A stretch of 13,985 nt of DNA from Alphaproteobacteria bacterium (GTDB taxonomy: Bacteria; Pseudomonadota; Alphaproteobacteria; UBA3830): the NCBI GenBank assembly GCA_025998595.1, contig BNWE01000030.1, positions 1 to 13,985 of the forward strand. The letters are read 5' to 3'. How positions within the stretch are numbered: the stretch's first letter is position 1; each line of letters begins with the position of its first letter. Below, in pieces: positions 6,498 to 13,341 of the stretch. The notes under the pieces are model-generated. The model made no database searches. It was not told the DNA's origin and saw nothing but the letters and a program-made list of their open reading frames with translations. A program made the position numbers and the translations under genes.

Positions 6498-8723
6498 TCA
6501 CGCTGGCGCCTCTCCATCAGCCGCTGCAGGCGTCTCCTCGTTCATGTGCTCATTTTTTACATATAGGAATTCGCTGGATACTGCCGTCGTAGTTCTAGGT
6601 ACAGTTATTATGAATTTCGCCCCCATTCCTTCTGTGCTTTCAGCCCATATGTCCCCACCAAAGAAAGTTACGTACTTTTTCGTCAGAGATAGCCCCATTC
6701 CCAAATCGCTGGTTCCATCTTCGGATTCCTCAAAAAGATGAGCGGCCTTTTTGGATGGCATACCTAGTCCGTTATCTGTTATGGTAAATTCTATGAGAGG
6801 GATTCCTTCTTTTTCTAGGGGAATTGCTCGCAACGTTATTCTACCATACTCCGTGAATTTCGAAGCATTTCCCAACAGATTTAACAGACATTGCCGCATC
6901 TTTGTTGCATCCGTATACATCGTGCCTATATCCTTTGGATATTCGAGAAACAACGAGTTGTCTTTTTCTGCAATCAACGGCATTACGACACCTTCGACAT
7001 CTTTTACCATTTCTGTTATGTCTATTTTCTCGAAATACATCTGGGTTTTTCCGGATTCAATCATCGATAGATTCATAATTTCGTCCACCAGCGACATCAG
7101 GTGGTTAGCTGATCCCATGACCTTTCTGAGATCTTCCGCGGACACCGAATCCTTTCTTTCAAGAGCTTCCTCCTTCAAAATATCGCTGTAGCCCTTTATT
7201 GCGTTGATTGGAGTTCTCAACTCGTTACTCATACTCGTAAGGAATTGACTCTTGTAGGTATTGGCTTTGTCCGCCGCGGCTCTTTCTTTTGCAAGATTGG
7301 CGTTTGATTCCTCTAATTCTCTTGTTTTCCTATCCATGTCAGCGGTTCTTTCCTGCACTTCTTTTTCTAGAAACTCAGCGTTATGTGCCAATCTCTTCTC
7401 GGCTTCTTTGCGGCTATTTATGTCTAAAATAGCTAGAACCATACATTTCTGTTCTTCTATTTCCACAGGACTGGCAGAACATATGGTCCAGAAGTTTCCG
7501 CCTCCGAAACTCTGAATAAGCACCTCATAGTTGAGAACATTTATGTTGGATGTAACAGCACTTTGCACATAATGCTTGTCCCCTTCGGATATGAATACAT
7601 CCCACATGTTAATGGTATTGACTGCATCTTTTGCTATTCTCATCATTGTCATGGCCGCAAGGTTTATCTGCTTGAGTTTTCCATCTGCTATGCAAAATAT
7701 CGCGATAGCCAATGGAGTAGAGGCGGCAATGGCAGTTGAAACCTCCAGCTGATCTTTTGTTTTGCTGTAAAATTTCGACATGCTAACACACATAAGCATA
7801 CAGCATATAATCAACATCATGAAAACAAATGACAGACCTTCATTCAGGTTTGCTGATATTGCACTTGGCGCAAGACTGTCGGTAGCAATAACCACAAATA
7901 GACTGTTACCCGCCACATTTTCCGGTGTAGTAATCTTTTCCTTTAGAATTCTAAAGGCATTACCACTAATCGACACAGAAGAAAGCCCATCTGCTATGGA
8001 CTGCACTTTGCTGGCCAAGTGTAACCCAAGTGCAACTAAAGTTTTTTCTGTTTTTGATTTTGGTGGCAGCGAATTCAACGAAATATAACGGCGACAATCC
8101 GGCGAAAGTATGTAAAACATACGCGGAAATACCCCCTCCTGCATGTTTTTCATATATTTTTCGTGTTGATCCCATTTCACAACAAACTCAAAGTACATGC
8201 CTTCTTTGTTTTGATCTTTGAATTTCCTAAACACAATAAATCTCAATACAATATTGCGCGTATTATCGTCCTGCCCAACGTAATATAGATATTTGTCCCC
8301 TATGTTTTTTATTTTTTCTTCCTGGAGATTTAGATCGTCGTGGCGCTCATCTGCGGAACTGGAAAAACATTTCCCTTTGCTATCGTAGGTGTTTATCGAT
8401 ATCACGTTCTTTTGCTCTTTCTGTACTCGCGAAAGCGCTTCCTTTGCAGTTTTCGTATCTGTTAGATTGGAGTCCTCAAACTTAGACATCGCGAATTCCA
8501 GCTGCTGTTTTACTCCAGCGAGTTGCTCGCCTATGTATCTCGATATACCACTACCTTCATCCACAATAAATGAATCTATGCATTCGCAGGCATCTTGCTT
8601 GGAAAAGTTGTTTATGAAATAGGCAGCAATAAACAGCGGAACAAGTATACATATCCACATCAGAACCGCTGCTTTAATCGTGTTTATAACTTTCTTCGAC
8701 ATCATTGTACCTAACAACTTCAC
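6498..8723 (-). CDS. membrane-bound sensor histidine kinase homologue with the catalytic His replaced by Asn
   Basis: 741 aa if the GTG at 8723 is used; an ATG at 8705 (7th codon) is equally possible. AGGAGGAG lies 15 nt before the GTG, an unusually long spacing, and an AGG lies just before the ATGs. Order: membrane segment (about 18-39), extracytoplasmic sensor region (40-295), second membrane segment (about 297-316), a PAS-like domain (325-435), a coiled coil (437-490), the dimerisation domain (491-560) and an HATPase domain with N box (NLLGNASKFTE, 615-625), G1 (DNGLGMP, 650-656), F box (HLFEES) and G2 (GLGMGL-like, 674-678). The H box reads SMSNELRTP: position 500 is AAC (Asn), not CAC (His). 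The Glu501 and Thr504 partners are intact. It probably binds ATP but cannot autophosphorylate normally on this residue. No receiver domain or response regulator is adjacent. Confidence 0.9.
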   Translation of the reverse strand: MKLLGTMMSKKVINTIKAAVLMWICILVPLFIAAYFINNFSKQDACECIDSFIVDEGSGISRYIGEQLAGVKQQLEFAMSKFEDSNLTDTKTAKEALSRVQKEQKNVISINTYDSKGKCFSSSADERHDDLNLQEEKIKNIGDKYLYYVGQDDNTRNIVLRFIVFRKFKDQNKEGMYFEFVVKWDQHEKYMKNMQEGVFPRMFYILSPDCRRYISLNSLPPKSKTEKTLVALGLHLASKVQSIADGLSSVSISGNAFRILKEKITTPENVAGNSLFVVIATDSLAPSAISANLNEGLSFVFMMLIICCMLMCVSMSKFYSKTKDQLEVSTAIAASTPLAIAIFCIADGKLKQINLAAMTMMRIAKDAVNTINMWDVFISEGDKHYVQSAVTSNINVLNYEVLIQSFGGGNFWTICSASPVEIEEQKCMVLAILDINSRKEAEKRLAHNAEFLEKEVQERTADMDRKTRELEESNANLAKERAAADKANTYKSQFLTSMSNELRTPINAIKGYSDILKEEALERKDSVSAEDLRKVMGSANHLMSLVDEIMNLSMIESGKTQMYFEKIDITEMVKDVEGVVMPLIAEKDNSLFLEYPKDIGTMYTDATKMRQCLLNLLGNASKFTEYGRITLRAIPLEKEGIPLIEFTITDNGLGMPSKKAAHLFEESEDGTSDLGMGLSLTKKYVTFFGGDIWAESTEGMGAKFIITVPRTTTAVSSEFLYVKNEHMNEETPAAADGEAPA

Positions 8724-8825
8724 AATATGCTATTTTATCTCCTCCTGGTTACTATTTTGTAAATTAATGGGCACTGCTGTGATATTTTTGCGGAAATAAG
8801 CGTAAAATGTTTGGGGGGATGTTTT

Positions 8826-8838
8826 TTATCGTCGATAA
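8826..8838. promoter_or_regulatory. palindrome just upstream of the rplS promoter, possible operator
   Basis: TTATCG-T-CGATAA is a perfect 6-bp inverted repeat around one base. It ends 3 bp before the rplS -35 box, in the 169-bp region between the divergent kinase and rplS genes. Its position would suit a repressor or activator site, but no factor can be named. Confidence 0.3.
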
Positions 8839-8841
8839 CAC

Positions 8842-8870
8842 TTGATTTTTCCGCCGACTTATGATATCTA
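8842..8870 (+). promoter_or_regulatory. rplS promoter
   Basis: TTGATT (8842-8847) and TATCTA (8865-8870) are separated by 17 bp, giving a short leader before the start at 8899. rplS therefore seems to have its own promoter here; in many bacteria it ends the rpsP-rimM-trmD-rplS operon. Confidence 0.5.
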
Positions 8871-8898
8871 ATAGACCATATGTTCTAGGAATGTGATT

Positions 8899-9327
8899 AT
8901 GAATATTTTGCAAAATTTCGAAAAAAGTGAGTGCGAGCGGCTGTTGGCTCGCGGAGAGATACCAACTTTTGCTCCAGGCGATACCGTAAAGGTTCTCGTG
9001 AAAGTCATTGAGGGAGAGAAAGAGCGTATGCAGTCCTTCGAGGGAGTCTGTATAGCTAGACGCAATAGAGGTATTGGATCTTCCTTCACCGTTAGAAAAA
9101 TCTCCTTTGGAGAGGGTGTTGAAAGAATTTTTCCGCTCTATTCTCCAAACATAAAAGTGGAAGTTGTACGCCGTGGAGCCGTAAGACGCTCCAAACTGTA
9201 TTATCTGCGCGACAGAGTAGGAAAAGCATCTAGAATTCTAGAGAAGAATACCTACACAAAAAAAAATACAGCTACTGTTGCTGTAGAAGCTGTTGCCAGT
9301 GTTTCCGAAACCACAGTCTCTGAATAG
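8899..9327 (+). CDS. rplS: 50S ribosomal protein L19
   Basis: 142 aa. L19 lies at the 30S-50S interface and stabilises a subunit bridge. The family core is complete: [20 protein letters not shown], then [39 protein letters not shown], and [20 protein letters not shown]. The ATG at 8899 is preferred over the in-frame GTG at 8893 because AGGA lies 8 nt before it and MNIL matches the family start. The protein is longer than the common 115 to 120 residues. The extra C-terminal tail ([20 protein letters not shown]) is alanine/valine-rich then acidic, without lysines, unlike a ribosomal tail; such extensions occur in some alphaproteobacterial L19 proteins. The usual operon partners rpsP, rimM and trmD are not in the window. 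Confidence 0.96.
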   Translation: MNILQNFEKSECERLLARGEIPTFAPGDTVKVLVKVIEGEKERMQSFEGVCIARRNRGIGSSFTVRKISFGEGVERIFPLYSPNIKVEVVRRGAVRRSKLYYLRDRVGKASRILEKNTYTKKNTATVAVEAVASVSETTVSE

Positions 9328-9331
9328 GCTT

Positions 9332-9447
9332 GGTGCTTGCAGTACTGGCGTTGTTTTATAAAACGCCTATGTTGCAGCGCCATATTCATTTGAAATGAGA
9401 AGTTGCTCTACGAGCGTTTATCGAATAACGCGTGTGCTGCAAGCACC
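9332..9447. repeat. 116-bp nested inverted repeat, possible structured RNA or palindromic element
   Basis: GGTGCTTGCAG (9332-9342) pairs perfectly with CTGCAAGCACC (9437-9447). After symmetrical 5-nt internal loops the stem resumes with GCGTT (9348-9352) and AACGC (9427-9431). The same two segments can instead form local hairpins: 9347-9367 (GGCGTT with AACGCC) and 9414-9431 (GCGTT with AACGC). A third small palindrome, TCATTT-G-AAATGA, lies between at 9386-9398. The element begins 5 bp after the rplS stop. It has no T-run at its right end, so it is not a simple terminator. Confidence 0.6.
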
Positions 9448-9545
9448 GTAGGGATCCAGTGCTAACAGTAAAACTACTCAATCAACGATTATAAGATGGA
9501 TTGTGTATTAGCTTCTTATCTTGAAATGTATGTGAGCTCCATATA

Positions 9546-10265
9546 ATGAAGAAGTGCGTTTTGTACAGTAAGCGTGTCCAGGACTCTGTTCAGGTGTGTG
9601 CAGTTCGGCTGTCCGGTGATAATCTTTGTGAAGTGGCGGAAGATATATTTGATGCAGAAGATTTAGCCGTATTTAACAAATATGAGTTTCCCAAAAAACG
9701 CCTGAGTTATACTCTCGGAAGATTATCAGCAAAAATGGCAGCTAACGAACTCATCCAGAAAGACTCAATTAGAAGTGTAAAAATATCAAACGCTCTTCCA
9801 GGAAATCCCATTCTATTGAACGAAAATTATGATTTGGCCATGGCTCATTCAGGAGAATTTGGAGTTTCCATCTGTCATTCAAGGAATCTCATTGTTGGCC
9901 TAGATCTCGAACACATCGATAATTTCCGAGATCGACTGTTGCTTGATTTGGATTTTTTCAAAATCAACGGCAGCTTTTTTGATGATACCGAATGCGGGAA
10001 ATGCACACTGTGGACAATACTAGAAGCTGCATCCAAATACATGAAAATCGGAATATCGGCGAATTTCAGCGTATTTGATATATCTTCCTCCAAAACAATA
10101 AATAATAAATATGTAATAACGGAACTAAAAAATTTTCCATCACTCCTGGTAATATCATTTGCGTTTAAAAATGTGGTGTTATCCATATGTGTTTATAAAA
10201 AAATGGATTATTCGTGTTTTACATCCCTAGCAGATGACGAAGAACTGCGAAAATTATTCGATTGA
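9546..10265 (+). CDS. 4'-phosphopantetheinyl transferase, Sfp/AcpT type
   Basis: 239 aa. It transfers the 4'-phosphopantetheine arm of CoA to a serine of acyl or peptidyl carrier proteins. Visible motifs are RLSYTLGRLSAKMA (52-65), GNPIL (86-90), the CoA-binding AHSGEFGVSI (100-109), the metal-binding GLDLEH (118-123, Asp120 and Glu122), and WTILEAASKYMKIG (156-169), where Trp156, Glu160 and Lys164 correspond to the conserved W, E and K. The first lysine of the usual WxxKEAxxK is Leu here. No carrier protein, fatty-acid, polyketide or peptide synthetase gene is nearby, so the target is unknown; it may serve the fatty-acid ACP or a distant cluster. The ATG at 9546 has only a weak GAG upstream. 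Its stop codon overlaps the -35 box of the following toxin-antitoxin promoter. Confidence 0.85.
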   Translation: MKKCVLYSKRVQDSVQVCAVRLSGDNLCEVAEDIFDAEDLAVFNKYEFPKKRLSYTLGRLSAKMAANELIQKDSIRSVKISNALPGNPILLNENYDLAMAHSGEFGVSICHSRNLIVGLDLEHIDNFRDRLLLDLDFFKINGSFFDDTECGKCTLWTILEAASKYMKIGISANFSVFDISSSKTINNKYVITELKNFPSLLVISFAFKNVVLSICVYKKMDYSCFTSLADDEELRKLFD

Positions 10266-10290
10266 CATTGCTTATCACTAGTGATATACT
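10262..10290 (+). promoter_or_regulatory. promoter of the toxin-antitoxin operon
   Basis: TTGACA (10262-10267, perfect consensus) and TATACT (10285-10290) are separated by 17 bp, the strongest promoter in the window by eye. Transcription would start near 10297, leaving a leader of about 25 nt. Confidence 0.75.
10273..10286. promoter_or_regulatory. palindromic operator overlapping the toxin-antitoxin promoter
   Basis: TATCACTAGTGATA is a perfect 14-bp palindrome filling the promoter spacer and overlapping the first two bases of the -10 box. Type II antitoxins with a ribbon-helix-helix domain typically bind such sites and repress their own operon, so this is the likely autoregulatory operator. 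Confidence 0.65.
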
Positions 10291-10321
10291 CATACAATGG
10301 TCAGTTGTGGAGAAAAAACGC

Positions 10322-10567
10322 ATGGCGACAATTGAACAACGAGTGAATATCGCTCTTGATAGTTCAACTTTGGGAATCATCAAGCAGATAGCAAAAAACA
10401 CGAAACAATCGATATCGAAGGTATGTGCCGATTTCATCAGAAAAAGAATTGAGGATGATGAAGATGCATACTATGTAAAATTAATCAACGAAATGGGAAA
10501 TATCGATTCTAAGCCAAAAATTAGTTCGGAAGAAATGCATAGGCGACTCAATGGGCTACAGGATTGA
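10322..10567 (+). CDS. ribbon-helix-helix antitoxin of a type II toxin-antitoxin pair
   Basis: 81 aa. The ATG at 10322 is chosen over the longer frame because GGAG lies 9 nt upstream and the alternative would start inside the promoter. The N-terminus has the ribbon-helix-helix layout: strand QRVNIALD, then helix SSTLGIIKQIAKNTK, a turn, then helix SISKVCADFIRKRIED. The acidic, probably flexible C-terminus (about residues 45-81) would wrap the toxin. In this class the antitoxin neutralises the toxin and represses the operon, here via the palindrome at 10273-10286. Its last 17 bp overlap the toxin gene, which points to translational coupling. It is closer in layout to CopG/ParD/RelB-like antitoxins than to any one named family, so no symbol is given. 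Confidence 0.75.
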   Translation: MATIEQRVNIALDSSTLGIIKQIAKNTKQSISKVCADFIRKRIEDDEDAYYVKLINEMGNIDSKPKISSEEMHRRLNGLQD

Positions 10568-10823
10568 ATATCTCGAAGAAGTATTTTTTCAGCTATTAAA
10601 AATTCCGAAAAATATAAGGAATGCAATAATAAAAGCGATCGATGAGAGATTAACAGCTGATCCGCATAGATTCAAGCCGTTGGCACACAATGTGAAAGGG
10701 TTTTATCGGATGCGAGTTGGCGACTATCGCGTTATATACCGTATCCGAAACAAAGAAGTTGAAGTTTTAATAGTGAAAATCGATTCCAGGGGAAAAGTCT
10801 ATGACTATACTACTTCTCAGTGA
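10551..10823 (+). CDS. RelE/ParE-superfamily toxin
   Basis: 90 aa, a normal length. The protein has the RelE/ParE fold signature: N-terminal strand and helices (YRIEYLEEVFFQLLKIPKN), a DPHRFKPLAHNVKG segment (38-50), then the core FYRMRVGDYRVIYRI (51-65), and the last strand VKIDSRGKVYDY (75-86). Basic residues Arg53, Arg60, Arg80 and Tyr84 lie where RelE mRNA interferases keep their catalytic Arg and Tyr, which favours ribosome-dependent mRNA cleavage over ParE-type gyrase inhibition, although sequence alone cannot settle this. The ATG lies inside the antitoxin gene in another frame. All residues expected for an active toxin seem present. Confidence 0.85.
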   Translation: MGYRIEYLEEVFFQLLKIPKNIRNAIIKAIDERLTADPHRFKPLAHNVKGFYRMRVGDYRVIYRIRNKEVEVLIVKIDSRGKVYDYTTSQ

Positions 10824-10842
10824 GAATATGGTTTCTGTTGCC

Positions 10843-10931
10843 CTGGAACCCTACATCGCTCCGCTCCTCTGGATGACGGTAATTTCAGAGTTTCTCGTCA
10901 TTCAGAGGCTCGAAGAGCCGTAAGAATCCAG
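10843..10931. repeat. palindromic intergenic element with 36-bp arms
   Basis: Arms 10843-10878 and 10896-10931 match at 26 of 36 positions when one is reverse-complemented, around a 17-bp centre. The outermost CTGGA/TCCAG ends and the inner GATGACG/CGTCATT ends are best kept. It resembles the abundant CGTCATTCTGAGG-type intergenic repeats of many bacterial genomes. It lies between the convergent toxin and ankyrin genes, where its hairpin could stop transcription from both sides. Confidence 0.7.
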
Positions 10932-10973
10932 AAAAAATAACTTCTCAATTGTAAGGAGTATAACACTAAGTAA

Positions 10974-10988
10974 TTGTTGTAGCAACAA
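10974..10988 (-). terminator. small hairpin after the ankyrin gene, weak terminator candidate
   Basis: TTGTTG (10974-10979) and CAACAA (10983-10988) pair around a 3-nt loop, 2 bp after the stop codon of the minus-strand gene. It lacks a T-run, so termination is uncertain. Confidence 0.25.
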
Positions 10989-10990
10989 GT

Positions 10991-12619
10991 CTAGTCACAA
11001 TATGACAGAGTTTCCGTCACGCTACCATCATCTTTAAAGACAAGCTTCCTTTTTAAATGGATCACATCAATAGTGCCATTGTTGTGGGAGATAAACTTTC
11101 TATTTCTATTGAGCACTTTCTCAACAAGATTATCCTCAAATGTTCCATTGAGCCAGAGGGACACAAGCTCAGAGTTATTGTTATCTATTACAGCATCTGC
11201 TGCTAAATCCAACAGAAGCTGCATTAATTCCCGCCTTCCCAGTTTGCACACCCAATCAAATGCACTCATTCCGTTGGCATCCCTTTCATTTAGCAGACCT
11301 TTCACAGACAAAATCCTTATTATTTTCTTTGCTTCATCCAAAAAAAAACTCGACCTAAATTTGCCTGTTACAACAAAATGTAGAGGAGTGAATCCGAAAT
11401 ATGTTGATTTTAAAAGCGCATTTGCTCCTGATCTAATCAACCTCTTAACCATATTTGTATCTGCAAAACGAGCTGCAATATGCAGAAGAGTGCAGACGCT
11501 ATTTTTTTTGAAATGTATCGAAGAACTATTTATATCATCTCCTATATAAGGCGCATTCAGACAAGATAAACATTCGAGCAATTCATTGCCAAAGTAGTCG
11601 TTGGAATAAGAATAAAACGGATAAAATTTCACAAAAGAAGGTTTTACCAGCACTGATCTGGCCAAGCCCTCAATTGGAGTCAAACTGTCGGAAAGATCCA
11701 TGAAGTATTTGTCATATATCCATTGCTTTCCTTCTATTTTCGCTTGTATATCATTTTCGTTATCGGCCTCCAAAAACGAACAATGTTCATTTTTGAATAT
11801 GTGACTTAATCCACTCCTGATGTGTCCAAAGGCCTCTTGGGAAAAACAATTTCCCCCGACCATGTTTTGCAGGAGATTATTTACTTCGCTCGCATAGGAA
11901 TCACACGACGCCAAATTTCCACTATTAAAAAGTGCGCAGATAAGCGTCGAAAAATCACAGTACTGATTTGCACCAAGAGGAAAAAATGGGTGTCTCAAGT
12001 GTTTTACAACAAAAAGATAGGCGGCCAAATATCCGGACATATTGCTTACATTGGCAATACTCTTCGTTGCAATGGCTTTAGCAAAATCAACAAGATTTAC
12101 GCCACAGATATATTTCGCCACCTCATCTCCGCATTGGGCGGCTCCACGGAGAAGGTCATCCGCTTCTATAAAACGCTTAAAAAGCGTTGGGGCATCAATA
12201 GAATCATCTGAAGCCGCCATATACATGTGTCGGCATAATTCAAAATATTCTACAGCTCCATTTGGTATGCAGATTGAAGCTATCTCCTTTCGGAATTCAA
12301 ACTCGATGTATGGACATTTTATTGCGCGAGCAAAATGCGCCAGAAGCAGTGAGGCTGCAGTATTTTTGTCCTCGCTTCTTTGCAATATATCAATCTCACC
12401 AAAGGCTGCCGCTTGTTCATGCGGTGCACCAAAAAATATTTTATCAATCAACTCGCTTGCAAATTTTAACTCATCGTCGTCAACGCCAGACTTTTGCACT
12501 ATAGACTTTATGTAGGCGTTTGATTTATGAAGATCATCTTGAACATGCACCAATTCCATGGCTGAAGAAAGCCCCATACTAAACATTAATAGTGACGCAA
12601 TTGCAGCTAACTTTTTCAT
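10991..12619 (-). CDS. exported ankyrin-repeat protein
   Basis: 542 aa. The ATG at 12619 has GGGAG 9 nt upstream and opens a signal peptide (MKKLAAIASLLMFSMGLSSA), so the 59-codon in-frame extension upstream is rejected. The N-terminal 350 residues are helical-looking and unrecognised; one stretch (GAAQCGDEVAKYICG, about 159-173) vaguely recalls a Sel1-like repeat. About three ankyrin repeats follow: CTLLHIAARFADTNMVKRLI (376-395) with SGANALLKS, then FGFTPLHFVVTGKF (408-421), then ANGMSAFDWVCKLGRRELMQ (448-467). Ankyrin domains bind proteins, and exported ones are common host-directed factors in intracellular alphaproteobacteria; that role is inference. Sec-type export would deliver it to the periplasm or beyond. 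A GC-poor upstream region with a short palindrome may hold its promoter. Confidence 0.85.
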   Translation of the reverse strand: MKKLAAIASLLMFSMGLSSAMELVHVQDDLHKSNAYIKSIVQKSGVDDDELKFASELIDKIFFGAPHEQAAAFGEIDILQRSEDKNTAASLLLAHFARAIKCPYIEFEFRKEIASICIPNGAVEYFELCRHMYMAASDDSIDAPTLFKRFIEADDLLRGAAQCGDEVAKYICGVNLVDFAKAIATKSIANVSNMSGYLAAYLFVVKHLRHPFFPLGANQYCDFSTLICALFNSGNLASCDSYASEVNNLLQNMVGGNCFSQEAFGHIRSGLSHIFKNEHCSFLEADNENDIQAKIEGKQWIYDKYFMDLSDSLTPIEGLARSVLVKPSFVKFYPFYSYSNDYFGNELLECLSCLNAPYIGDDINSSSIHFKKNSVCTLLHIAARFADTNMVKRLIRSGANALLKSTYFGFTPLHFVVTGKFRSSFFLDEAKKIIRILSVKGLLNERDANGMSAFDWVCKLGRRELMQLLLDLAADAVIDNNNSELVSLWLNGTFEDNLVEKVLNRNRKFISHNNGTIDVIHLKRKLVFKDDGSVTETLSYCD

Positions 12620-12997
12620 TTTGTTTTTCTCCCAACGTCTAACAAATTCTACTTGAATGCACCATACAAGCATCATCATATCATGCGAAAAAATATTTTT
12701 CGTAAACATTGAAAGAAAAACACCGCAAGTTTTTTGATTATTTTTCGACTGTGACTTTTCTGCACTACTGGTATTTATGACTCTCTTATTGAACAAATTC
12801 TCTCCGAAAATTTTTATTGTGGATGATAGAGTTTAACTGATGCCAGCGCTCAAATCTTCGCTAACATAAGAGAATGAAGCAGTTTTGTGTCCTCTCTTAA
12901 ATAAAATCTTTAATTATATCGCAAGAAAACGCTTGACAATTATATGCAGATATAGCACGTTATCGTTAGCGATTTTGTTTTTATTATGGAGAAATGT
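12620..12997. other. 378-bp gene-free region between divergent genes
   Basis: It holds no convincing gene. Visible items are an AT-rich hairpin CGAAAAA-ATA-TTTTTCG (12686-12702) in front of the ankyrin gene, an inverted repeat TAAGAGA/TCTCTTA (12867-12873 and 12893-12899), and a perfect TTGACA (12933-12938) that may be the -35 box for the small exported gene on the + strand, though no good -10 sits at 16-18 bp. A weak in-frame extension of the ankyrin gene occupies 12620-12796, but it lacks a start signal. Confidence 0.5.
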
Positions 12998-13303
12998 ATG
13001 GAAAAAGTTACTATATGCGCTTGTTTGTTAGGTACTGTATGTTGTTTGTCATCGCTGAGTACAGCAGAAGGAATGAAAATCGATGACAGATTCGAAGTCG
13101 AAAATGGATTGGATGGACTGGGTAGAAATTTAACGTATAGATTGGAGAGCATAGTCGCAGACAAGGCAAAATTTAGATTTATAGTTGGGATTGGAAAAAG
13201 GCAGTATGACTATATCAAGCATGAAAATTTTAATGGGTATACAATGCTTTTTTTCGAGAGCTCCGCTCTAAAATCTAAACTTGCCCCACAAAAAATAAGG
13301 TAG
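12998..13303 (+). CDS. small exported protein of unknown function
   Basis: 101 aa, not recognised. The ATG at 12998 is preferred over the in-frame ATG at 12986 because GGAG (12988-12991) lies 6 nt before it and overlaps the earlier ATG. A hydrophobic signal sequence with several cysteines (MEKVTICACLLGTVCCLSSL) ends near STA. The mature part is about 78 residues, mixed-charge and probably beta-rich (LTYRLESIVADKAKFRFIVG), with a lysine-rich end (KSKLAPQKIR). The cysteines near the end of the signal do not fit a standard lipobox well, so I call it secreted rather than a lipoprotein. It may be shortened: the stop is followed within about 40 bp by a transposase gene, so an IS insertion could have truncated it. 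Confidence 0.6.
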   Translation: MEKVTICACLLGTVCCLSSLSTAEGMKIDDRFEVENGLDGLGRNLTYRLESIVADKAKFRFIVGIGKRQYDYIKHENFNGYTMLFFESSALKSKLAPQKIR

Positions 13304-13341
13304 TAATCCAGAGCATATAATTCAGTTATGAAGGATATGCG

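Noticed and set aside
9332..9447. tRNA, tmRNA or SRP RNA gene
   Set aside because: The fold has an 11-bp outer stem and three hairpins, but no TTCGA-type loop, CCA end, or conserved SRP or tmRNA motifs.
11073..12515. Three long + strand open frames opposite the ankyrin gene
   Set aside because: No start signals or recognisable domains, whereas the minus-strand gene has a signal peptide and ankyrin repeats.
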